Source: Deinococcus roseus
Lineage (GTDB): Bacteria > Deinococcota > Deinococci > Deinococcales > Deinococcaceae
Direction of reading: 5' to 3'
Assembly: GCF_014646895.1 (NCBI RefSeq)
Contig: NZ_BMOD01000006.1
Span: forward strand, 85,078-149,077
Length of the DNA: 64,000 nucleotides
In this document: in pieces, positions 8,853-15,972 of the stretch
Layout of the letters: each line of letters opens with the position of its first letter
Position numbering within the stretch: the stretch's first letter is position 1
Notes under the pieces: model-generated
The model's input: only the letters and a program-made list of their open reading frames with translations
Told to the model about the DNA's origin: nothing
Database searches by the model: none
Translations under genes and position numbers: made by a program

Positions 8853-9605
8853 ATGAAACTTGCTTTCGTCACGGATGTTCACGCCAACCTGCCCGCACTC
8901 AGGGCAGTGTTTTCTGACATCCAGAAAGAGGGCTGCAAGCAGATCTACTGCCTGGGGGATGTGATCGGGATTGGACCGTACCCCAGAGAAACCGTGGAAC
9001 TGTTGCTGGCCACCCCCAACATCCGTTTCATCATGGGCAACCACGACCAGTGGTACGCGCTGGGCCTGGAAAACCGTCCCATGTGGATGAGCGTTGGAGA
9101 GTACATCCACACCCGCTGGGCGCACCGGCAACTGACCCCGGCCTACAAGGGCATCATGTCCCGCTGGGAATACCAGCGCCATGAAGTGCAAGAAGGGGTG
9201 AGGATCAGCATGATCCATTACCCCCTGCGCGAAGAAAAAGACGGCCTGGGGAATCCCAGGTTCAAAAAATTCATTGGGCATCCCACACCAGAAGTGCTGG
9301 ATGAACTGTTTCAGGACATTCTGCAAGAGCACCATCCTGATGTGCTGTTTTACGGGCACCACCACCCGTTTTCTGATCTGCAGGGCAAGGCCAGATACCT
9401 CAATCCTGGCTCTCTGGGCTGCCACACCGAGCCCGTTGCCAATTACACCCTGCTGGAAGTGCAAGAAGGCAAGTATCAGGTGACCCACAAGCGCATTCCC
9501 TACGACCAGACCGGGCTTTTTGAAGCCTATGAAGCCAGACAGGTGCCTTCCAAGGAATTCATTTACAGGGCGTTTTTTCTGGGCCAGTTTGACCGCAAAG
9601 AGTGA
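8853..9605 (+). CDS. Metallophosphoesterase (YfcE/Apaf-like calcineurin fold)
   Basis: A 250-aa calcineurin-like phosphoesterase. Motifs in order: DVHAN (D8, H10), GDVIGIGPYP, GNHDQW (N64, H65, D66) and GHHHPF near residue 168, then NPGSLG. These bind two metals and are complete. Proteins of this subgroup act on phosphodiesters or nucleotides; the substrate here is not known. The start follows AGGATC about 12 nt upstream. It is divergent from the MBL hydrolase. Confidence 0.9.
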   Translation: MKLAFVTDVHANLPALRAVFSDIQKEGCKQIYCLGDVIGIGPYPRETVELLLATPNIRFIMGNHDQWYALGLENRPMWMSVGEYIHTRWAHRQLTPAYKGIMSRWEYQRHEVQEGVRISMIHYPLREEKDGLGNPRFKKFIGHPTPEVLDELFQDILQEHHPDVLFYGHHHPFSDLQGKARYLNPGSLGCHTEPVANYTLLEVQEGKYQVTHKRIPYDQTGLFEAYEARQVPSKEFIYRAFFLGQFDRKE

Positions 9606-9674
9606 CCTTGCCCTGAACCCTGGCGTTCAGACACCCCAAATCGAAGGGTGCTGACAAACCGTTAGACTGGAAGC

Positions 9675-9854
9675 ATGCAGAACAAATCCATGCGTAAAAT
9701 CTTCATGGTTGCAGGAGCAGTGGCCATCATTGTGCTTGGCCTGTTTTTTCTGATCTCAGGAGACAACACAGGCTGGTTGATCGTGGGTGCTGGTGTTGTG
9801 GAACTGGTCATGTTGCCCATCATCCTCAAGAAGATGGAAGACATGAACCGCTGA
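9675..9854 (+). CDS. Small two-helix membrane protein (59 aa)
   Basis: A short open frame that starts ATG at 9675 and ends TGA at 9852-9854. The product begins MQNKSMRKIFMVAG and has two hydrophobic stretches, GAVAIIVLGLFFLI (about residues 14-27) and WLIVGAGVVELVMLPIIL (about 34-51), separated by a GDNTG turn and followed by a charged tail KKMEDMNR. This is a clean double-spanning topology. A hairpin with a T run follows at 9897-9919. No homologous family is recognised; reality of the gene is supported by the codon pattern and topology only. Confidence 0.7.
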   Translation: MQNKSMRKIFMVAGAVAIIVLGLFFLISGDNTGWLIVGAGVVELVMLPIILKKMEDMNR

Positions 9855-9896
9855 CCAGCAAGCATGTTCGATTGTGTGATGAATTGCCGTCAAAAA

Positions 9897-9919
9897 GCAA
9901 GTCATCTTGCGGTTTTTTT
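9897..9919 (+). terminator. Probable Rho-independent terminator
   Basis: GCAAG, loop TCAT, CTTGC, then GG and seven T. It sits 42 bp after the 59-aa membrane protein gene. The stem is short (5 bp), so strength is uncertain. Confidence 0.5.
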
Positions 9920-10048
9920 CTCCTGAAGTCAAACTGTTGAGAAAACCAAGGCTTTCTTTTGTTTTTCTTTTTCTGAAACTGAATTTTCTTAATTCATATC
10001 TCAGGGTCTTTCACTCAATGAAGGCGCACATGCAGAAAAATAAGAGGC

Positions 10049-10579
10049 ATGAAAAAGATGCTTGCTCTGATTTTACCTGCAGCCCTGGTGGGTTGCACCC
10101 TGTCCAGTGATTTGCGCCTTGTCCTCACCAACCAGAATGCCAAAACCGAGTTCTACACCACCGAGTTTGCGCCAGTGGGCAACAAGGTTCCGGTGGCCTG
10201 TGAGAACCTCAATGGTGTGCCCACCTCCACCCAGGTCACCATTGGCTTCAACTACACGGGCAACTTCAAAGAAGCCCACATCGTGCTTTCTGATCCTGCA
10301 TCCAACAACTACAACAGCGGTGAAGTGACTTTTGCCAAGGACAGCGAGAACCTGGGTTTTGACAAGGGTTACTACAATGCCCTGTTCAGCCTGAACAGCA
10401 TCAAGCCTGTGCCCACCAAGTATGCCAGTGCACGTGCTCCCAGAGAAGTGGTGGTGGGCAGTGCTGCCAAGGTGGGCTCCTTCAACGGGCTGGTGTGGGC
10501 CTACTCTGACACGGGAAGCCGCACCCCGGATGCCCGCACCAACCAGATCGACGTTTACGAGAACTGCACCCTGAAATAA
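10049..10579 (+). CDS. Secreted or lipoprotein of unknown function
   Basis: A 176-aa protein with an N-terminal signal and lipobox: MKKMLALILPAALVGC, where Cys16 would be lipidated. The mature part is polar, rich in Asn, Thr and Ser, with no catalytic motif seen. AAGAGG lies directly before ATG 10049; spacing would better fit the ATG at 10058, which would still leave a usable signal. No family recognised. It stands alone between the small membrane protein and the convergent P450 gene. Confidence 0.78.
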   Translation: MKKMLALILPAALVGCTLSSDLRLVLTNQNAKTEFYTTEFAPVGNKVPVACENLNGVPTSTQVTIGFNYTGNFKEAHIVLSDPASNNYNSGEVTFAKDSENLGFDKGYYNALFSLNSIKPVPTKYASARAPREVVVGSAAKVGSFNGLVWAYSDTGSRTPDARTNQIDVYENCTLK

Positions 10580-10589
10580 CCATAAACCC

Positions 10590-11960
10590 TCACAGCTCAG
10601 CCCGTCTTTGTGCCCGCATGAAGATGGGCTGTTTTGGCCGCAACGTGACAGCAAACTCATGGCCAATTTTGCCTGCGGGCAGAGGTTGCAGGTCAAATTT
10701 CTGCAATACAGAGGCCAGAATCAGCACAGCTTCCATCATGGCCAGGTTGTTCCCGATGCACATTCTTGCTCCGGCACCAAAAGGCATGAAGGCCAGACGG
10801 TGGCGTTTTTCCTGCCCGGCCCCAAAGCGCTCTGGATCAAAACGTTCTGGGTTTTCCCAGAAGTCCGGGTGCCTGTGGATGTTGCGCACACAGGTCAGCA
10901 CCCGTGAATTGCCCTGCAGGACATGGGATCCCATGTGGGTGTCCTGCTCAATGCGGCGGGGAATGAGGGGTGCTGCAGGATAGAGGCGCATGGCTTCCTG
11001 AAAGACCTGGGTGGTGTAAACCAGGGCTGGCAAATCTGCAGCTGTAGGCATCCGGGAGCCCACAACGCTTTGCAGCTCAGCATGGATGCGCTGAACCACT
11101 TCCGGGTGCTGTCCCAGCAGCATCCAGGTCCAGGCCAGCGAGTGTGCGGTGGTCTCATGTCCAGCCACGAAAATGGTGACCAGTTCATCCCGAAGTTGCT
11201 GCACGGACATGCCTTCTCCGGTGTCTGCGTCGCGTGCCTCGAGTAGCATGTCCAGCAGATCTCCATGTTTTCCGATGTGGGGTTGTCTGTCTTCAATCAA
11301 TTTGAAAATGATGCGGTCCAGGGTCGCCATGGCCCGGTGAAATTCCAGATGGCTGGGCAGGGGCAGTTTGAGGGGCAGTTTCAAAGGATTGACGATCCTT
11401 CTGGATGCGAAATGAAGGGCCACACCAGAGGCGTGTGCCGCCTGCCCTGCACTGCTGTGGATGTCGCTGCTGAACATGGTGCGGGTGATGATGTCCATGG
11501 TGACATAAAGCATTTCCTGATCCATGTCCAGGGGTGCAGTGCTGCTTTCCCAGCGTTGTAGCATCTCCTGAACGGCATCCGCCATTTTCTGCCCCATGCT
11601 GGCCAGTCGAGCTTTGTGAAAGGTGGGCTGCATCATGCGCCGCTGGATCAGCCAGGATTCGGTGCTGGGGTTGGTGACCAGCCCATTTCGGCCCACCAGT
11701 CCCAGACCCACAGGAGGTTTCCCTGGACGTTCCATTTTCAGGAATTCTTTGCTGCGGTCCACCAGCACCTGCTGGGCCAGCTCAGGGTTGGAAATGCCGT
11801 AAATGGAAATCTGGGCAATCTGGTAGCGCACCACATCTCCATATCTGTTAAAACCGTTTGCCAGGGTTTGAATCGGGTCTTTGCGAAATTCAGGGGCATT
11901 GCCCAGCACGGGAACACCGGGCATCTGGGGAACAGCAGAAGCATTCATCAGGGTGGTCAT
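10590..11960 (-). CDS. Cytochrome P450
   Basis: A 456-aa soluble P450. Key features: I-helix oxygen-activation motif AGHETT (266-271), ExxR pair Glu322/Arg325 in EAMRLYP, and heme loop FMPFGAGARMCIG with the thiolate Cys401. Length is typical for a bacterial class I enzyme. The ATG at 11960 has a perfect AGGAGG ribosome site. A TetR-type operator overlaps the ribosome site and the -10 region, and the TetR gene is divergent, so the P450 is probably repressed by it. No ferredoxin gene is adjacent. Substrate unknown; CYP102- or CYP110-like fatty acid oxidation is possible but not shown. Confidence 0.95.
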   Translation of the reverse strand: MTTLMNASAVPQMPGVPVLGNAPEFRKDPIQTLANGFNRYGDVVRYQIAQISIYGISNPELAQQVLVDRSKEFLKMERPGKPPVGLGLVGRNGLVTNPSTESWLIQRRMMQPTFHKARLASMGQKMADAVQEMLQRWESSTAPLDMDQEMLYVTMDIITRTMFSSDIHSSAGQAAHASGVALHFASRRIVNPLKLPLKLPLPSHLEFHRAMATLDRIIFKLIEDRQPHIGKHGDLLDMLLEARDADTGEGMSVQQLRDELVTIFVAGHETTAHSLAWTWMLLGQHPEVVQRIHAELQSVVGSRMPTAADLPALVYTTQVFQEAMRLYPAAPLIPRRIEQDTHMGSHVLQGNSRVLTCVRNIHRHPDFWENPERFDPERFGAGQEKRHRLAFMPFGAGARMCIGNNLAMMEAVLILASVLQKFDLQPLPAGKIGHEFAVTLRPKQPIFMRAQRRAEL

Positions 11961-11968
11961 GTTTCCTC

Positions 11969-11984
11969 CTAACCAACTGGTTAG
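11969..11984. promoter_or_regulatory. TetR-type operator between P450 and TetR gene
   Basis: CTAACC, N4, GGTTAG: a 6-bp inverted repeat spanning 11969-11984 and abutting the -10 of the P450 gene and its ribosome site. Size and symmetry fit a TetR-family operator. Binding by the neighbouring regulator is inferred. Confidence 0.65.
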
Positions 11985-12013
11985 ATGGTATATGATGGTG
12001 AAGCCCGAGTCAA
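11985..12013 (-). promoter_or_regulatory. Predicted promoter of P450 gene
   Basis: On the minus strand TTGACT (12008-12013), 17 bp spacer, TACCAT (11985-11990). The operator begins at the next base, so a bound repressor would block the start point. Supported by hexamers and spacing only. Confidence 0.5.
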
Positions 12014-12088
12014 ACACCCAGAGCACCCTCGGGTACAATGCAGGGGAGAACCTTTGCAGAAATCCCTTCTTTCGCTCAGAAAGTGTCT

Positions 12089-12745
12089 ATGACTGCCCAA
12101 CAACCCTCCAGAACCCGAAATGCAGAACACACCCGCCAGGCCCTGTTGCAAGCTGCAGCAGAGGTGTTCGCCGAGGCTGGATTTGCCGGTGCACGGGTGG
12201 ACGACATTGCCCGCAAAGCGGGTTACAACAAGAGCCTGATCTTCCAGTACTTCACCGATAAAGAAGGCCTCTACAGCGTGGTCGTGGACAAAATGCGCGA
12301 AACCAGCGACCACCGCTATTACGAAAACGTGCGCCCGGACCAGTACCTGGAAGGCGACCTCACCCGTGAACGCCTGGAAGAATTCATTGACCGCTCTCTG
12401 GAATGGGTGTTCTCCGACTGGCTGACCGACCCTCAGAAACTCAAACTCATCACCTGGGAAATGGCCGAAGGTCACCCCATTTTTCAGCTGCCGGACCGTC
12501 CCATCTCAGGCACCCGCAATGCCTGTCTGGTGCTGGCAAAAGCCATCCAGCAGGGCTACATCCACAGTGCCATGGACCCGGTCATGCTGGTCAAAACCAT
12601 GATGGGCCTTCCCCTGATCTACCTGACCTCTGTGGACCGAACGCTTCCCAGAGAGCAGCACCTGACCATGCTCAAACACATGTGTGAAAAAGTGCGCATC
12701 ATTTTGTATTCGGGGATTTTTCTGCAGGGTGCCGATGGGCAATAG
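12089..12745 (+). CDS. TetR family regulator, divergent from P450
   Basis: A 218-aa TetR protein. The N-terminal helix-turn-helix is clear: RNAEHTRQALLQAAAEVF then GARVDDIARKAGYNKSLIFQYF, residues about 10-56, followed by DKEGLYSVV. The ligand-binding domain is helical. I prefer ATG 12089 to ATG 12038: TACAAT at 12034-12039 looks like the gene's own -10 and would sit on the upstream ATG. It is divergent from the P450 gene and most likely controls it through the operator at 11969-11984. Confidence 0.88.
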   Translation: MTAQQPSRTRNAEHTRQALLQAAAEVFAEAGFAGARVDDIARKAGYNKSLIFQYFTDKEGLYSVVVDKMRETSDHRYYENVRPDQYLEGDLTRERLEEFIDRSLEWVFSDWLTDPQKLKLITWEMAEGHPIFQLPDRPISGTRNACLVLAKAIQQGYIHSAMDPVMLVKTMMGLPLIYLTSVDRTLPREQHLTMLKHMCEKVRIILYSGIFLQGADGQ

Positions 12746-12811
12746 GTTTGATGGGGGTCAGGGGAAGGGCGAGGCATGCCTCGCCCCTACATGATTTCTT
12801 GATATTGGCGC

Positions 12812-12836
12812 AAAAAAACCCCTCCCGAAGGAGGAG
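12812..12836 (-). terminator. UUCG-loop terminator after degenerate tRNA copy
   Basis: On the minus strand CTCCTCC, UUCG tetraloop, GGAGGGG, then seven T. Almost identical to the one at 12933-12958, so it was duplicated with the tRNA. Confidence 0.75.
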
Positions 12837-12841
12837 TGGTT

Positions 12842-12926
12842 TGGCGGGCCCTGAAGGACTCGAACCTGCGACCCTGCACCGGTTGTTGGGGTGGAGACGC
12901 ATGTTCTGGGCATGCCTGAGGGACTG
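12842..12926 (-). pseudogene. Degenerate tRNA-Trp copy
   Basis: Shares with the intact tRNA-Trp the whole 3' part (T arm, acceptor 3' strand and encoded CCA) and the block around the anticodon 5' side, including the TCTCCA segment. Between these there is extra sequence where the anticodon stem 3' strand should be, and the D arm and 5' acceptor strand are largely missing. A cloverleaf cannot be drawn. It has its own terminator copy. Best read as the decayed half of a tandem duplication. Confidence 0.7.
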
Positions 12927-12932
12927 GGGAGC

Positions 12933-12958
12933 AAAAAAAACCCCTCCCGAAGGAGGAG
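12933..12958 (-). terminator. UUCG-loop terminator of tRNA-Trp
   Basis: On the minus strand CTCCTCC, UUCG, GGAGGGG, then eight T, starting a few bases after the tRNA CCA end. Confidence 0.8.
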
Positions 12959-12963
12959 TGGTT

Positions 12964-13039
12964 TGGCGGGCCCTGAAGGACTCGAACCTACGACCCTGCG
13001 TTTTGGAGACGCATGCTCTACCAACTGAGCTAAGGACCC
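12964..13039 (-). tRNA. tRNA-Trp (anticodon CCA)
   Basis: A 76-nt cloverleaf on the minus strand. Acceptor GGGTCCT pairs AGGGCCC (one G-T), D stem GCTC/GAGC, anticodon stem TGCGT/ACGCA around loop CTCCAAA (anticodon CCA, Trp), T stem GTAGG/CCTTC with one T-T mismatch around TTCGAGT, and encoded CCA end. The T-T mismatch is unusual but the rest is well formed. Transcription ends at the adjacent UUCG-loop terminator. A degenerate partial copy lies just downstream. Confidence 0.92.
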
Positions 13040-13111
13040 ATGCCTGAGGCAAGGGGAATAATAGCATGGTTTTTTTGAGCTTGCAAGATGTGCGGGGGTA
13101 GTTGATCAGGC

Positions 13112-13696
13112 TTAATGCTGGGCTTCTGGGGAGGGGTTCTGGCGGCCTTGCAGGAAGTTTTGCACGATCTCAACAGGGTTGACCTGTGGGCGTGGGAACT
13201 CCGGGGGCAGCAACCGCTGGGCAATCGCCATCACAATGATGGGAGCAATCAGGGAAACAGCCGTCTGGAAAGGATGCTCGGGTCTCAGTTTTCCTTCCAT
13301 CTGGTAACGCAGGACCATGCCCATGCCGCTTTGCAGGATGCCGAGGGGAGCTTCAAAGGCTTCCATCAGTTCGGGATGTCTGGGCAGTTCGGACATCAGC
13401 ACGTTGATGAGGCCGGGTCTGCGTTCCACCAGTTCGATGTAGCCTGTGACCACACGACCCAGGTCATCTTCCAGGTTTCCGGTGTAGCGGATGTCGTGTG
13501 AAGCGACCTGTTCGGCTTCGCGAGAGATCACGGCCTTGAGCAGGTTGGTTTTGTTGCCGAAACGCCGGAACAGGGTGACCTCGTTGATCCCTGCTTTTGC
13601 AGCAATGGCCTTGGTGGTCACCCCGGTGAGGCCCATCTCGAAGATGCAGTCCAGGGCAGCGTCCAGGATTCGGTTGTGGGTGTCGGGTCTGGTCAT
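13112..13696 (-). CDS. TetR family regulator next to ABC exporter
   Basis: A 194-aa TetR protein starting MTRPDTHNRILDAALDCIFEMG, with the HTH GVTTKAIAAKAGINEVTLFRRFGNK near residues 24-48. The C-terminal domain is helical. It lies downstream of an ABC ATPase-permease pair on the same strand and most likely regulates it; the dyad at 15862-15881 upstream of the ATPase is the candidate operator. An alternative start at 13723 adds nine residues. No strong ribosome site is seen for either. Confidence 0.85.
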   Translation of the reverse strand: MTRPDTHNRILDAALDCIFEMGLTGVTTKAIAAKAGINEVTLFRRFGNKTNLLKAVISREAEQVASHDIRYTGNLEDDLGRVVTGYIELVERRPGLINVLMSELPRHPELMEAFEAPLGILQSGMGMVLRYQMEGKLRPEHPFQTAVSLIAPIIVMAIAQRLLPPEFPRPQVNPVEIVQNFLQGRQNPSPEAQH

Positions 13697-13849
13697 GGCG
13701 GTGAAGGGTGATGCTGGGAGCATTCTATCCCGGTTTTGCAGCTCTTACAGTACACAATCCAGCAAGAGGAGATGCAGGAGGCCAGAAAAGAGCGGGAAGG
13801 CAGCAGGACATGCACCGCTGCCTTTGCTTTGATGGGGAGAAGTGAGGGC

Positions 13850-14959
13850 TTACAGGGTTTTTCTGAAACGCAGGCTGGCCAGCAGAACCATCAGCACAGC
13901 GAAGATGCTCAGGCAGGTGAACTGCAGCCACAGGCTGTCCAGTCCGGTGCCCCTCAGCATCACTCCACGCATGATTTCCAGGAAGTACTTGAGGGGCACG
14001 GCGTAACTGAGGGCCTGGAAGAAGCGGTTCATGCCCTCGATGGGGAAGAGCATTCCCGAAAGGAAGATGCTGGGAAACAGGATGGCAAAGGAGCCAAACA
14101 TGGCCTGCACCTGGGTTTTTGCACTGCTGGAAATCAGGATCCCGATGCCCTGAGACACCAGCACAAACAGGAAAGCCGCCAGAACAATCAGGCCCAGATT
14201 GCCCACCAGGGGCACCCCGAACACCCAGTGTCCCAGGGCCAGAATCAGGGCTGCATCAAAGAGACCCAGAATGAAGTAGGGAAGCATCTTGCCCAGAATC
14301 ACTTCTGAAGGCCGGATGGGGGTGGCAATCAGGGATTCCAGGGTGCCCACCTCGCGTTCCCGCACCACCCCGATGGAGGTGAGCAGGGTGGTGATCTGGG
14401 CCAGAATCAGGCCCACAATTCCTGGCACCATGAAAACGGCTGTGCGGTTGTCGGGGTTGTAGAGGGTTTCAAAGGTGGGTTCCACAGGGGCACTGATGTT
14501 CTCGGTGAGGGCGCGTCCAGCCAGGGCTTTTTTGGTGAAGTCCTGCATGGAGGCACTGGCCTGTGCCCGGATCTGTGCGGTGATCTGGGGGTCAGACCCA
14601 TCAATCCTCAAAGTGAATTTGATGGGTTTGTTGTCCCTGAGGGCTTTCAGTGCACCTTCTTCCACCTCCAGAATGCCGTGGGTTTTGCCGTTTTTGACCT
14701 CTTGCAGAGCAGCTTCTACCGTGCTGGTCGGGATGAGCCTGAAGCGGTTCTCTTCGGTGAAGTACTTCAGGAAGATGGCACTCACCCGGTCTGAGGAATG
14801 GTCCACCACGCTGAGGGGAATGTTTTTCAGGGAGGTGTTGAGGGCGTACCCGAACAGGATCAGGAGCACCACCGGGAGCAGGATGATCAGCCTGAGCAGC
14901 ACATGGTCGCGCCGGATCTGCAGGAACTCCTTGTTGGCCAGGGCCAGGATGCGGCTCAT
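13850..14959 (-). CDS. ABC-2 type exporter permease
   Basis: A 369-aa membrane permease of the YhhJ/YbhR (ABC-2) type: one helix at the N-terminus (LLRLIILLPVVLLILFGYAL), a large extracytoplasmic domain of about 120 residues, then about five helices with the family-typical REREVGTLESLIATPIRPSEVILGK loop (quoted here in part: VGTLESLIATPIRPSE). It overlaps the ATPase gene by 4 bp (ATGA). Drug or lipid export is likely from family; the substrate is not known. Confidence 0.92.
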   Translation of the reverse strand: MSRILALANKEFLQIRRDHVLLRLIILLPVVLLILFGYALNTSLKNIPLSVVDHSSDRVSAIFLKYFTEENRFRLIPTSTVEAALQEVKNGKTHGILEVEEGALKALRDNKPIKFTLRIDGSDPQITAQIRAQASASMQDFTKKALAGRALTENISAPVEPTFETLYNPDNRTAVFMVPGIVGLILAQITTLLTSIGVVREREVGTLESLIATPIRPSEVILGKMLPYFILGLFDAALILALGHWVFGVPLVGNLGLIVLAAFLFVLVSQGIGILISSSAKTQVQAMFGSFAILFPSIFLSGMLFPIEGMNRFFQALSYAVPLKYFLEIMRGVMLRGTGLDSLWLQFTCLSIFAVLMVLLASLRFRKTL

Positions 14960-15846
14960 TTGCGGACCTCCCTTGCCAGTGAGACAAAGACATCTTCCAG
15001 GGTGGGAGACACCCGTCTGGCGTTTTTCCCAAGCTGCTGCAGGGTTTCAGGACCGAGGGGCTCCTTGCTGCTGACCCGCAAGTTGCTGCCGGTGATCCAG
15101 GCATCCTGCAACCCCAGGGTTTTGGTTTTTTCCAGGGCCTGCATCAGGTTTTCGGGTTCCAGTTCGTAGTGGTGGCCCTGCAGGTTGTTCCTGAGCTGTT
15201 CCGGGGTGCCCTGGGCCAGAATCAGGCCAGAGTGGATCAGGGCGATTTCGTGGCAGCGCTCGGCTTCATCCATGTAGTGGGTGGTCACAAAGACGGTGGT
15301 TCCTGCCTTGGCAAGGTCGTAGATGCCATCCCACAGTTCCCGTCTGGCGATGGGGTCCAGTCCGGCGGTCGGCTCATCCAGAAACACAATTTTCGGGCTG
15401 TGAATGATGGCTGTGCCAATGGAGAGCCGCTGTTTCCAGCCTCCAGAAAGCGAGCCTGCCAGGGTTTTGAGGTGAGGTTCCAGTTTCAGGAGTTTCACGG
15501 TGCGCTGCACTGCTGCAGGGATGTCCTGGGGTTTCAGGTACATGCCTGCCTTGAATTTGAGGTTTTCCTCGACGGTCAGGTCGGTGTAGACGCTGGCTGC
15601 CTGGTTGGCATACCCGATTCGGGCCTTGATGTCCTCGGGGCGCTTCAGGGACACGCCTGCAATGGTGGCTGTGCCACTGGTGGGGGCCAGCACACCAGAA
15701 AGCATGCGAATGGTGGTGGTCTTGCCTGCTCCGTTGGGTCCCAGGTAGCCAAACACAATGCCTTCTGGCACGGTGAGGTTGAGGTTTTTGACCACTTCCT
15801 GGGTGCGGTATTTTTTGCTGAGGTTTTCGGTCTGTATGGCGGGCAT
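14956..15846 (-). CDS. ABC exporter ATP-binding protein
   Basis: A 296-aa ATPase. Walker A GPNGAGKTTT, signature LSGGWKQRL, Walker B KIVFLDEPTAGLDP and the switch His in VTTHYMDEAERC are all present. The DrrA-like C-terminal extension fits an ABC-2 exporter. It is the first gene of ATPase-permease-TetR and has an imperfect dyad just upstream. GGAGGC-like sequence precedes the ATG. Confidence 0.94.
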   Translation of the reverse strand: MPAIQTENLSKKYRTQEVVKNLNLTVPEGIVFGYLGPNGAGKTTTIRMLSGVLAPTSGTATIAGVSLKRPEDIKARIGYANQAASVYTDLTVEENLKFKAGMYLKPQDIPAAVQRTVKLLKLEPHLKTLAGSLSGGWKQRLSIGTAIIHSPKIVFLDEPTAGLDPIARRELWDGIYDLAKAGTTVFVTTHYMDEAERCHEIALIHSGLILAQGTPEQLRNNLQGHHYELEPENLMQALEKTKTLGLQDAWITGSNLRVSSKEPLGPETLQQLGKNARRVSPTLEDVFVSLAREVRK

Positions 15847-15861
15847 GGAGGCCTCCTGTAT

Positions 15862-15881
15862 GCAAGCAAGTGCTTACTTAC
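15862..15881. promoter_or_regulatory. Candidate TetR operator upstream of ABC exporter
   Basis: An imperfect 20-bp palindrome, GCAAGCAAGTGCTTACTTAC (14 of 20 positions symmetric), 16 bp upstream of the ATPase ATG. The spaced AAG/CTT units resemble operators of exporter-linked TetR proteins. Confidence 0.5.
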
Positions 15882-15924
15882 ATTTTGTGCTTTTGCAGCC
15901 CGGCTGTCAATGGTGCAAAAGCAC

Positions 15925-15955
15925 ACCCACCGATCAGAACCTTGCATCGGTGGGT
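15925..15955. terminator. Hairpin between ABC and rhomboid operons
   Basis: ACCCACCGAT and ATCGGTGGGT form a perfect 10-bp stem with an 11-nt loop, 17 bp downstream of the rhomboid gene stop. There is no long T run on the minus strand, so termination strength is uncertain. Confidence 0.5.
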
Positions 15956-15972
15956 TGAATTCAGAAAAGTGG

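Noticed and set aside
12748..13047. A plus-strand open frame of 99 codons
   Set aside because: It is the antisense of the tRNA-Trp copies (ALKDSNLRP-type translation) and has no ribosome site.
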